A stretch of 64,000 nt of DNA from Mesorhabditis belari (Eukaryota > Nematoda > Chromadorea > Rhabditida > Rhabditidae), in NCBI GenBank assembly GCA_958450365.1, contig CAUEEP010000936.1:1115001-1179000 (forward strand), read 5' to 3'. The position numbers and the translations under genes were made by a program. Below are positions 37,841 through 48,103 of this stretch, piece after piece. How positions within the stretch are numbered: position 1 is the first letter of the stretch; every line of letters begins with the position of its first letter. A model generated the notes under the pieces. The model saw only the letters and a program-made list of their open reading frames with translations, did no database searches and was not told the origin of the DNA.

Positions 37841-40800
37841 TCAACACAAACTGGGATATGTCTCACAGGTGACCGCCGAGCAACCAATCCTTTCAATGTT
37901 TAGTGTGGCTCCACTGGCCGTGTACGTCCACATAGTGCCGTCCGAGTTACAAATGAGTGATGAAGAGCAAGTGTCGGAAATGCCGGAACTGTCGCAAAGT
38001 GTTAGGTCGTTGTTTGCCTAAATTCGGATTTTAGTGGTTCAGGAATTGCAAACTTATTAACTTCTATAAACCCAAAAAACCGTTAAACACTCCTTTGTCG
38101 ATTTCAGTCAAAGCCAAGATAAAGCCAAAGTTTTTGGCCAAATCCAACAGTAAGATTGAAATTCTAGGCCAATTCTAGTCAAAGCCATCGGCTTACAATT
38201 AAAACTTTAGACAAGTTTTGTCTTTTTTGTCTGATAATTAAAACTTGAGTTAAAGCTAACCAAATTGAGCCAAATTTCTTTATCTTTACGCAAACTTTAG
38301 TTTGAGATTAAAGCCAAGAAAATCGAAGGTTAAGGTTCAACTTACTGACTTTACTTGCTTCAGTTTACTTACTTCAGTTTACTTACTTCAGTTTACTTAC
38401 TTCAGTTTACTTACTTCAGTTTACTTACTTACTTTACTTACTTCAGTTTACTTACTTCAGTTTACTTACTTACTTTACTTACTTCAGTTTACTTACTTCA
38501 GTTTACTTACTTCAGTTTACTTACTTCAGTTTACTTATTGGGTTGGGGAGAATGAGTGGGCGCCGAAAATGAAAAAAATGTCTAAAACTTCAATTCGACT
38601 TCGTGAAATAATATGCGTTTGATATGAGTAGAATGGTTAACTAATTCTCTACAAAATCACATTTAAAAGAAAATTCAAACAGCGCCTCCGCTCAAGAAAA
38701 AGCCATTTTTTCACAAAAACTACAAACTGTGATCTAGAAAAAACCATTGGTGGGATCTTCCTGCAAATTTGGCAACTTAAGTAATTGAATGTGCTCTATC
38801 TTTTTTATATAAACACCAAAGAAGGTTTATGTGAAAGAAACTGTTCAAATGATGAGTCGGACTCTTTGCCATTTTAACCAGCTGTGTTTCGAAGTCCATA
38901 AACTCCACGAAAGAAAAGCTTTGTGGAATCTCTCAAAAGTGATTTTGTAGAGAAATAGTGGATCCTTTTGATGAAACCAAGCGTATGTTTAAAGAAGGCT
39001 TTATGTGTGCAAAAAGTCCCTTTAAAGTTTGGCGCCGACTCATTCTCCCCAACCCAATACTTACTTTACTTACTTATTTCAGTTTACTTCAGTATCCCAA
39101 TCTATACAATTTTCAAATTAGAGCAATGCTAGAGCTTTTTCTTTATACAAATCACCTCAATCGTTGCAGGCCATGGCGGCGGTTCACCAGGGGCCGTCGA
39201 TGTACACGTGAATGTGCGCAACGAACAACCATTCGAATCGGTTGTGAGTACATCTGTAACAGTAGACTATAATCAAAAATAATTGTTTAATTCAAATAGA
39301 AAAATGAAAAGATAAGCCATTAAAAGCTTGAACTTTGCAAAACCTGATGCAAATGGAGAATCCCCGATCGATCCATCGGTAACAATAGGCAATATCGGGG
39401 TTGAAGAGGTGCAGAAGCCGCAAGCAGGGCCTAGAAATGCTAAGTTGGAACAAATGGATCTATTGTAAGCAGAAATCTATCGCCTAATCGCATTCTTATC
39501 CCAGCTACAGTAATCTGTTTCACTACTTTATAAATTAAAAACTATTCAACTACCGTAAATACTGTAATAGTACCCCACCCCCATAATGACGGTGCGGAGT
39601 GTTGTGTAGTCTAGCTTTGGACGCGTTTTTCTCGACACTGGTTTACGCTACAATGCGCGCTTAGGTATCAAAAAATAGCCCTGAATTTCAGCTATTTTTT
39701 GATATCTAAACGCACACTGTAGCCTAAACCAGCGCCGAGAACGGGACGTTCAAAGTTAAACTACGCAACACTCCGCACCGTCATTATGGGGGTGGGTACT
39801 ATTACAGTATTTACGGTAAGCTATTTATTCCATAATTTTTGGCAGCCTCTGGAATCAGAAAAATAAAATACCGTAAATACTTTAATAGAACGCCATCCCC
39901 ATAATGACGGGCGTACAATCGCGTAGTCTAACTTTGAACGTCCCGTTCTCGACACTGGTTTACGCTACAATGCGCGCTTAGGTATCAAAAAATAGCCCTG
40001 AATTTCAGCTATTATTTGATACCTAAGCGCGCATTGTAGCATAAACCAGTGTTGAGAAAAACTCGTTCAAAGCTAGACTACGCGACACTCCGCACCGTCA
40101 TTATGGGGGTGGGGTACAGTATTTCCGGTAAACTGTAATAGAACAAGAACAAAATTACCATACCATTACTAGCTTCTTTTAAGTTTTAGTGATTCAATTC
40201 ACTAACCAGGCATCACACAAGATGGTGTCACGTAATCCGTTGACGCGGTCACATTCCCGCACTCATTTCTTTTCGTCACTTTGTTTGCCCACTAAATTTC
40301 ATTTTTATGTTAAAAACAGTATCTAAGCAAAAACAAATGTCAAAGCTATGCTAAAAACAATTAAATATATCAAACCTTTGAATAAGGAGGCATACATTGT
40401 TGTGACACGGTGCCTAGGCAAAGTGGACTCACCGGGCAAGCGGTGGTTCGCGTTGTCGGTTCTCTGCAATTTTCAGCTACCTCTCTAATAGTGCCGAGTT
40501 AGTGCCTATTTCACGGTTTTCAAGTTCACGCAGAGACTCAACACTGTAATCTTCTACAAGATCTCGTCGTTAGCTACATTTTCCGACCGCACATCGATAG
40601 GTTCTGATAAGCGGTTTTCGAGATTTCGAGGAATTTAAGTGACGCTCAGAGAGAATCCGGTAATAGTAAGATTTCTTCTGTAAGAAGATTGCTTCTTCTC
40701 ATCTGTAAGAGCTATGAAACAACTGGATCTTGTTTAACTATGAGGTTTGTGAGGAGAAATGTTCCACCGATCCAGGCCAGTAGGGCCAGACTTGCCTGGC

Positions 40801-42245
40801 CAGAAGGCCCAGTTTGCCTGACCGGAAGGCCCAGACTTGCCTGACCAGAAGGCCCAGACTTGCCTGACCAGAAGGACCAGACTTGCCTGGCCAGAAGGCC
40901 CAGCTTGCCTGACCAGAAGGCCCAGACTTGCCTGGCCAGAAGGCCCAGCTTGCCTGACCAGAAGGCCCAGCTTGCCTAGCCAGAAGGTCAGGCCTGGCAC
41001 TAGGCCTAGCACTCAGGTTTTTCATTCAGCAAGAACTTCAAATCAGTAAAGATCTGGCTCTGGCTTTGAAATGACTCTATTAAGGATATTTTAGCTATGT
41101 CTTTGAACACTTTCTTATGAGATTAGCTGCTTTGATAGTGCTTACTTTCTTGTTTAACTTTCTTGCTTAACTTCCTTGCTTGTCAGATAAATTCCCCTAT
41201 CCAGTAGGAAATTGTTATACAAATTAAACTATGCGAATGATTTAAATGGCTAAACATTTACCCATTTAACGTTTTCTAAAGCTTACGCATCACAGGGACA
41301 TCCCAATGGCGCAGAAGTGCAGCTGCGCGCCTGATTCTTCGTTCCCCATAAACCACAAGTTGCTGTGCATTGTGATGTGTCAGCCCATTGAGACCAAATA
41401 CCTTTAATCGACTTTTGAAAGTGATCGCACTTACACAAACCATTTGGTGGACAACTCGTGCATGCGGGTTGGGCATAAACGACAATTGCTGGAAATATCT
41501 TTTCAAAATTTGCATTCAATTTGGTTCTAATGAGCCCGGGAAAATGTAAATAACTGTTTCTATTTGTAAATACCAAATAATCGATCCAGTTAACTAGATC
41601 TATTTCTAGACTTAACTAGATCTATTTCTAGTTAACTAGACCCAGCCACACCCGGATATTCTCTTTAGCCTAGCTGGATATGTCCAGCTAAGCTAAAGGA
41701 AATGAAGGAACTAGGCTGAGATCCAGATCTAGACCCAAGTCAGCCAATTCCAGATCCAGCTAGCCACTTCCAGATCCAGCTAGCCACTTCCAGATCCAGC
41801 TAGCCACTTCCAGATCCAGCTAGCCACTTCCAGATCCAGCTAGCCACTTCCAGATCCAGTTTTTGTTCGAACAAAAAGGCCTGGTCTTTTTGTCCGAACT
41901 TGCAGTAAACCCTTGGTGGCCTTACTTGGCCTAGATTAGAGTTTGGGAACTTTTCCGAGCTCCGCCTTCAGTTCTACCGAAACTGAGTGGCTAAATTTAC
42001 TATAGCTCTACAACATTCACCAATTGTGCTACGAGATTACGCTAGTCGCACTTTAAAGCGCTTACATTTCCGGTAGCTGGAGCGCTTTACAAGCTCATGA
42101 GCTTGTAAGCTCAAGCTCTGCAAGGTTAGATCATGAGAAGCATGAGCAAAAAGGAGTATGAGAAGAAAATTTGAAATGCAATGAACTGTCGAATCATCGA
42201 AGACTCACCAGGCATCAAAAATATCAAAATCCTTTTCAAAGCCAT
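37841..42245 (-). CDS. Secreted TSP1 / Cys-rich protein, copy B (complete)
   Basis: Exons: 42209-42245, 41441-41488, 41287-41401, 40376-40463, 40207-40291, 39344-39430, 39156-39253, 37841-38017; 735 bases, 244 aa. Residues 1-18 form a signal peptide (MALKRILIFLMP, AIVVYA), followed by PACTSCPPNG. TSP1 lies at residues ~29-67 (GIWSQWADTSQCTATCGLWG, CTSAPLGCPCDA). Then come ACPVSPLCLGTV, a CGNVTAS segment with an N-glycosylation sequon, and CGFCTSSTP. The C-terminal DUF281/C6-like domain (DSNGCSLRTFTC, CNSDGTMWTY, GCSAVTCETYPSLC) resembles domains common in nematode secreted protein families. It is a tandem paralogue of copy A with the same intron positions and phases. Intron 3 holds minisatellites and intron 7 a minisatellite split by a 520-bp MITE. 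Function unknown; extracellular matrix or cuticle-associated roles are possible. Confidence 0.9.
38345..38537. repeat. 14-bp minisatellite in copy B intron 7
   Basis: TTACTTACTTCAG-type units. The array resumes at 39058 after the 520-bp MITE, showing that the MITE inserted into it. Confidence 0.9.
38538..39057. mobile_element. 520-bp MITE, copy 1
   Basis: TA-flanked, inverted ends TTGGGTTGGGGAGAATGAGT and CGGCGCC-proximal repeats. It is almost identical to the element at 48702-49221 (same length, about seven substitutions seen). No transposase frame. The ends resemble mariner. Confidence 0.85.
39545..40140. mobile_element. Two adjacent GACGGTGCGGAGTG foldbacks
   Basis: In copy B intron 5 two ~270-bp hairpins stand in tandem (about 39545-39825 and 39865-40140). 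Arms contain CCATAATGACGGTGCGGAGT, ACACTGGTTTACGCTACAAT and GCGCTTAGGTATC with their inverses. A decayed third copy lies at 58925-59215. Confidence 0.8.
40775..41000. repeat. 23-bp minisatellite in copy B intron 3
   Basis: Units of CAGAAGGCCCAGACTTGCCT with CTTGCCTGGC variants. Confidence 0.9.
41745..41862. repeat. 23-bp tandem repeat in copy B intron 1
   Basis: Five units of CCAGATCCAGCTAGCCACTT. Confidence 0.9.
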
Positions 42246-43131
42246 CTCGAAAATCGTGCATTAAAATGAGGAAATTGATGAACTGTGATGTGATGAACAT
42301 CCACCTCTCCATCACTGCCTATATACCAAAATTCTTTCACTCAAATTGTTTTTCCGGGTTTGAAAAATTGTTTACAAATTGTACACAATATTTTAATCCA
42401 TCCGTTTTTCGTTTACAACCAATCTTTTTATTCAATATTGGCAAAAATACAAAAATAACTGAAATCTAGTTTCTTTGTGGTGTGTTTTTGTCTTTTTTCG
42501 ATCGTTAACTCTTGCGCTAACACGTGTTCGATGGAAAATTTCGATGAAATGGTAAACATTAATGTTTTTTTAGCGAAATTTCAATGAACTTTGCTTTTCC
42601 ATCGCTTTTTGATCGCTTTTTGATTGGTTACAAATATTGGTTACAATTTTATTTAATCTCTTTGTTTATCATGATTACTGTAAACGTTGGATGATGTTTT
42701 TTTCTGTTTTGTTTTGACATTCAAATCTGTTTTGACATTCAAGAGCTCTTTTGAGCTTTTGACAGCTCCAGATTTAGTCTCAATGCTCTTTGACAGATAA
42801 TTTCATATCTATCCCATTCATTAATAGTGATTCTTTCACCTTTTTCTAAAGTTTTTTCAACTTTTCCGTAAACTCCAGTAATCTTTTCTTTAATTGCTTA
42901 GATAGAAAAGTAGAAAGATTGAATAAAAACTAAAGAAAAGGATATTTATGGGCTACAGGAGTATTGTCGTTTTTCCAACCATTCCAACCAAGCATTGCAA
43001 CTGCACAAACGGATGTTTGAATGGACGGTGTGCCTGTCGAAAAGCCAATGTCCTCTCTGTCGAAAAGCCAATGTCACCACAAACCGAAAAAAGGGGAAAA
43101 TTTTAAAAATTTTATAAATTTTTTTGTTTTT

Positions 43132-43177
<46 letters not shown>

Positions 43178-43259
43178 AAAAAATTTTTAAAATTTTTTTT
43201 TTGGAAGGGGGGGGGAAAAAAAATTTTTTTCTCCACCCCACCTATCTTTTTAAATTTGG

Positions 43260-43297
<38 letters not shown>

Positions 43298-44302
43298 CCT
43301 TAGCTCTAAATTTGGTTCCTTAGCTCTTCCTGACTGCGCCAAAGCCACTATGAACTCGGCAGATTTTTCGGCGACCCTTATACGGTCGTGAAGCGGGTCA
43401 TTCGGCTGTTTTTATGCTGCATTGAAGTTATTCAATTGTAATTTTTGATGTTGGAAAACGAGGGGAAATCCCCGTACCACCAATTTTGGGATAGAGATGA
43501 TAGCGGAAGTACATATAACTGTATATAACTGCGGAAGCACATATAACCAAAGGGTATTCAAATTTCTTGTCAGAAATGAAAGTCAGTCAAAAAAGAAAGC
43601 ATAAAATGGAAAATTTCTGGATGTAAAGTGGGTGGAGGGGGGGCAAAACCCTAATAGATGCCTGTGGGGGTAACCAAGAAGAACAAAAAGAAGATTACGG
43701 TAGTTTTTGATAGTTGACATGCTTAGAAGACGCAGAATTTGAGAGGGATACACTTCAGGACAAGATCTACACGATATCTATTTGAGAATGAGATCCAAGG
43801 CACGGGTTTATCCTTAACATCTTATAGTGAGGCTGGGCCTGGCCTCAGCAGGAGTGACAAAGGAACAAAGCCAAAGGTAAGCCACGCCAAAGTCATGGCT
43901 TTCAATTGATTGCAACCTTACAGTTTGATTTGGCTTGGCTTGGGCTTGGCTTGGGCTTGGCTTGGGCTTGGCTTGGCTTGGGCTTGGCTTGGGCTTGGCT
44001 TGGCTTGGCTTGGCTTGGCTTGGCTTGGCTTGGCTTGGCTTGGCTTGGCTTGGGCTTGGCTTGGCTTGGCTTGGCTTGGCTTGGCTTGGCTTGGCTTGGC
44101 TTGGCTTGGCTTGGCTTGGCTTAGGCCAAAAACTTTTCTTTAACCTTTTTTTGCTGTTTTTGGATTTTGTCATTGTTAGCTTCTGTTAAATTAGCTTTAT
44201 TAATTTTTAAAACATCGACAAATGAACAAAGAACAAAGAACTAAAGGTACAAATGGATTTATGTTACAGATTTCTTTACATTAGACTTTAGATAATCGAC
44301 TC
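42246..44302. other. Intergenic DNA between copies B and C
   Basis: No exons for the missing C-terminal domain of copy C were seen. It contains homopolymer runs (poly-T near 43140-43173, poly-A at 43261-43294) and the CTTGG array. Confidence 0.5.
43930..44125. repeat. (CTTGG)n simple repeat
   Basis: Five-base CTTGG units with occasional extra G. Not the nematode telomere repeat TTAGGC. Confidence 0.95.
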
Positions 44303-45713
44303 TCACATCGTACACGTTGGTGGCACATAATCATCTGATGAGGTCACATTGCCGCACACGCTTTTTCTCAAATCGCTGTTTGCCCACTGAATTGTCGAAT
44401 TGTTGTTGATTCACAATTATCGACTAGAGCCAAGGCGACGGCTTGATTCGTTTTCGAAAACATGTCTGTTTTTGAAAGCTATCGTACTAAGAGTACTCTT
44501 AGTACGATAGCTACGAATCAAGCCGTAGCCTAGAACAATCCTTGGTGACAGATCACCCAGGATTGTTCAGGATTGTTCCAAAGGAAGTTTAGGCAACCAT
44601 GACTGCCATTTTGACTGCCAGTTTGATCTGGCTCAAAGTTTGACCTGGTTTTACTGAATCTGAACCAGATCCAGAACCAGGACCTGGCTTTTGGCCAGCT
44701 TTGGCTTGGCTTGGTTTTTTCTAGAACCTCAGAACATTCCTGTACTTTGTATATCTTACAGTAACCCTTGCAAAGACCAAAATTGGACAAAAATAAAACC
44801 AAGAATACGGTAGTTTTTAAAAGTTGACAGATTTTAGGAAATACTTTAATCAAAAACGAAGCCGCTTGCCAAACCTTTGAATAAGGGGACATGCATTGTT
44901 GGTCGACCGTTCCCAGACAAAGCGGGGACACCGGGCAAGCGGTCGTTCGACTCGTGTTTGCGCTGGAAATGTTCGCCTTTTTGGTAGTCATTGAAAATTG
45001 GGCTACTTTGAAAACTCACGCATCACATGGACATCCCGCCGACGCCGATGTGCACGTTCTCGTTTGAGTCACTGTCCCAAATAAGCCACAAGTCGCCGAG
45101 CAGCTCCCGGAATCGCTCCAATCCGACCAAATGCCTGAAATTATATGGAAATTGATCGATCGATCGATCGATTGATTGATCGATCTTCAGCTTTCAATTA
45201 AAAAGAATTACCATTCGGTGGACAGGATGTGCAAGCGGGTAGTGTCTGGCTGTGAATGACAAGAGCTGAAAAAAGTAAGTAGCTATTATCTCAAACAAAA
45301 TCCAATCCTTAAAGATACTTGCCATATCTACAGTAAGCTAAAATAGAAAAGATTAAGTAGAAAATCTAATCGCTAACTTTTTCTTGACTACAATGCTTTC
45401 TAATTGAATTGCTTAATGCTTTTTGCTGAGTAATCCCATTGCTTTTTCGCTAAACACAATAAAATGAAAGCTTTTTAAACTCTTAACGAGTAAAGCAGCA
45501 ATATTCAAGGGTTACGTTAGTTTTTGAGAAGAGAAAAATAGGATTACTGTAGTTTTTTCTCTAAGTACCTTTTAGAAAATGGTTTAATTAATTGTGGCTC
45601 TACTTTCTTTGCTTAAAAGTGTCTCTACTTTCTTTCTAAAGTTCTAAGAATAAAAATCAATATTGAAATTACAAACCATTGATTGAAAAGAAAGCCAGAA
45701 ATCTCAGCATCAT
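44303..45713 (-). CDS. Short TSP1 protein, copy C (3' half missing)
   Basis: Exons: 45677-45713, 45212-45265, 45020-45134, 44875-44962, 44303-44386; 378 bases, 125 aa. It starts with a signal peptide (MMLRFLAFFSINALVIHS), then LPACTSCPPNG and a TSP1 repeat (GIWSDWSDSGSCSATCGLFG, CTSASAGCPCDA), then ACPVSPLCLGTV and CGNVTSSDDYVPPTCTM. Here it meets a TGA, where copies A and B have a splice donor leading to three more exons for the Cys-rich domain. Downstream DNA towards 42246 shows no such exons, only repeats. It is therefore either a naturally shortened secreted protein or a truncated duplicate; the retained Cys and splice phases argue against long neutral decay. A T-rich acceptor at 45731 leaves a 17-base leader before the ATG. 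Confidence 0.8.
44477..44512. repeat. 36-bp perfect palindrome in copy C intron 4
   Basis: AGCTATCGTACTAAGAGT followed by its exact inverse. It is flanked by the longer inverted pair GGCGACGGCTTGATTCG / CGAATCAAGCCGTAGCC. Confidence 0.85.
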
Positions 45714-45847
45714 TATCACAATAGAGAAAGCTAAAAAAAAGCTTTTTTCAAACTCGATTTTGCTCTTTACTTTAAAGCGCGCCCTCGCTACCGTACTACC
45801 TGGTATATAAAGCTTTCTCATTCATTGTTTTTAGCTTAACAATACAG

Positions 45848-46002
45848 ACTTTCCCTTGTAAATAAAATTACTATTCTTACACAACTCGAAAGATCTGATT
45901 TCCGTGGTTTTTTTTTTGTTAAATTACTCTGTAAACATCCGATACTTGAACTGGCTTTCAAATTGAATTTTTTTAAGATTTAGATTTACAAGGGAAAGTC
46001 AA
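45848..46002. mobile_element. MITE with GACTTTCCCTTGTAAAT ends
   Basis: GACTTTCCCTTGTAAAT at 45848 and its inverse at about 45986 bound ~155 bp upstream of copy C. Confidence 0.6.
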
Positions 46003-46161
46003 CTGGCTGAGCCGGTCAAATGCTATCGAGCTATGCCATTCCATGCAGAATTTTATGCTGATTCCAAATCTGTATTCTGTTTTTGCTAAATGACAATCTG
46101 TCAGAAGTTAAGCTAAGCTTAATTAAGACATAACGTTCTATCCTGGCTGCAATGGGATAGT

Positions 46162-46233
46162 GTCGATGTAGCTCATTGATAGAGCGTTCCCCTAGCAAGC
46201 CAGAGGTCGCGAGTTCGAATTCCGGTGCCGACC
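46162..46233 (+). pseudogene. tRNA-Ala(AGC)-like sequence
   Basis: GTCGATGTAGCTCATTGATA gives an acceptor strand and a good D arm (GCTC/GAGC). The anticodon loop CTAGCAA holds AGC, GAGTTCGAATTCC is a T loop, and TGCCGAC closes the acceptor with one mismatch. The anticodon stem does not pair, so it is probably a pseudogene or SINE head. Confidence 0.5.
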
Positions 46234-46807
46234 ATATTTTGTATTCCCAGTCTAAACCCATAAAAAGACCCGCGTGTCCAACTGGGCGGGGGTACGGTAG
46301 TGAGAGTGCGCTTTAAAGTGGAGAGCAAAATTGCATTCGGAAAAAGTTGAAAAGTGAAAGCTCTTGCCATTGATTGAAATCTTTTGGTCTTTATAAACTC
46401 TCGGGAATTCTCTTTTACATTTTCAGTGGATTGAAATCCACCAAAATCCACCGAAATCCATCGAAATCCGCCTATTTTCTGAATTCCGATGGTCAAAAGC
46501 CGTGTTTGGTGAGTTGTTCTCCCAATCAGTGATCAAAGCTCAGTTTTTTTTTCCTGGAAAATTCCATTGTATCGTTGCTCGTGAGATTCAAATATTTGGG
46601 TGAAACGTGGCAGTTGATCAGCATGTTTTGTGAACTTGAATTGAATGCAAAAAGTGGTGCTTGTGGAGAGATCATGCAGTATTCGAAGAATACAAAAAGT
46701 ACAGCTCGATTTGGACTGAATTTTCTTGAGCTCGACTTCAGCCTTAGTCAATAGAACAAAGGAATCAACAAGGGAACAAAGGAAAGAAAAAAAGAAAAGG
46801 TAAAAGG

Positions 46808-46888
46808 CTTTTGCTTGGTCGGAGATCGAACCAGAGTTAACTGAGATTGAATCAAATTTTTTTGCCCACTTGGCCACGGGGAGATTTT
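46808..46888 (-). pseudogene. tRNA-Ser-like sequence
   Basis: Minus strand: CTCCCCGTGGCCAAGTGG (A box) and CTCTGGTTCGATCTCC (B box) at type-II spacing. An A-run replaces part of the anticodon arm. Confidence 0.4.
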
Positions 46889-47404
46889 TGGTTTGCCGTT
46901 TTTAAGGGCTTTATTCCTGAAATAGGTTTAAGGGCTTTATTCCGAAATCGAAAAATCGTCTAAAATATCTAAAATTGTGTGATTGCCAAAAAACTATTGC
47001 TCATTCGCAAAACCGGCTTTCACCATCGTTTCCATTTTGTCGATAATCGTTTTGTCTTGATTTTCAAGTCAAAATCCCACCGCCAGATCTGGTCAATTCT
47101 CTTGTAAACATAAATCCACAAAAATCTGGCTTGTCCTGCAAGTTTATCAATATTTGAATTGCATTAAACATCACTCAATTCAAAATGAGGTTCAAAATTA
47201 AGTTCACAGTGTTTTATAGAATAAATGCAATACAATACGCAAAAGTATTCAATTGAAATCGGATTTGCACCAAAAATTTGTTGTTTCGATGCACTCTCGA
47301 AGTGTACTTGTGTTGAAGTTAAAGATCGGTTCAAATTGTTCAAACAAAACCAAATTGTTCACCTTTTTTGGACCTTTTCATAAGTTTCTTTTAAAAAATG
47401 GAAT

Positions 47405-47905
47405 AGTTTGCATAAAAAACTCGGCTCTTGCATAGTTTTCGGGTATTTTTAAAGAATCCCAGTATTTTGAAAAAAATTGGATATTTTTAACGGATCGTCA
47501 CGCTTTGAAGGCCTATAAATTTATCCAGAGACAATATTATTGCTATCTTTTTATATCATTGTACAGAGAACATTTCAGGCTTTCAAATGATACCAAATAG
47601 AGCTTGATTAGATTTTTCATTCACATGCAAACCAGGCGACACGACACCCGAGTTGGAAAGACCTCATTTGCTCAGAGCTGGCTCTGATTTTCTTGGACTG
47701 GATTAGCCAATCAAGTTCTATTTGATATCATTTGAAAGCCTGAAATGTTCTCTGTACAATGATATAAAAAGATGGCAATAATATTGTCTCTGGATAAAGT
47801 TATAGGCCTTTAAAGTGCGATGGTCCGTTGAAGATATCCTGTTTTTTTCAAAATACCGGGATTCTTCCAAAATACCCGAAAACTATGCAAGAGTCAAAAA
47901 CTCCA
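47405..47905. mobile_element. 500-bp foldback element
   Basis: Arms share CTTGCATAGTTTTCGGGTAT, CCAGAGACAATATTATTGC, TGTACAGAGAACATTTCAGG and CAAATGATACCAAATAGA with their inverses. The central loop of about 100 bp is unique. It lies between copy C and the sulfotransferase. Confidence 0.8.
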
Positions 47906-48103
47906 TAGTTGACAAAAAGCTATCTATTTTTATTGTTTTTTCGAGCGCTTTAATTTCAAAATACTACATTTGCCTCTTTTTCCATTCACTGCGAAAAGCA
48001 CTCAAAATCGGTAACGAAAATCGCCTCTCGTTCACATTTCCCATCATCGATTTTTGCCTCGATTCATTTCCGTGCTACTGAATTCAAAACTTATTTTTTT
48101 CTA

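Noticed and set aside
43930..44125. Possible telomere-like repeat
   Set aside because: The unit is CTTGG, not the nematode TTAGGC.
43814..44189. Pro-Ser-Gln-Ala-Lys and Leu-Gly-Leu-Ala-Trp repeat frames
   Set aside because: Artefacts of the (CTTGG)n array, open in all frames.
46162..46233. Functional tRNA-Ala gene
   Set aside because: D arm and anticodon are good, but the anticodon stem fails to pair and the acceptor has a mismatch; kept as a pseudogene.
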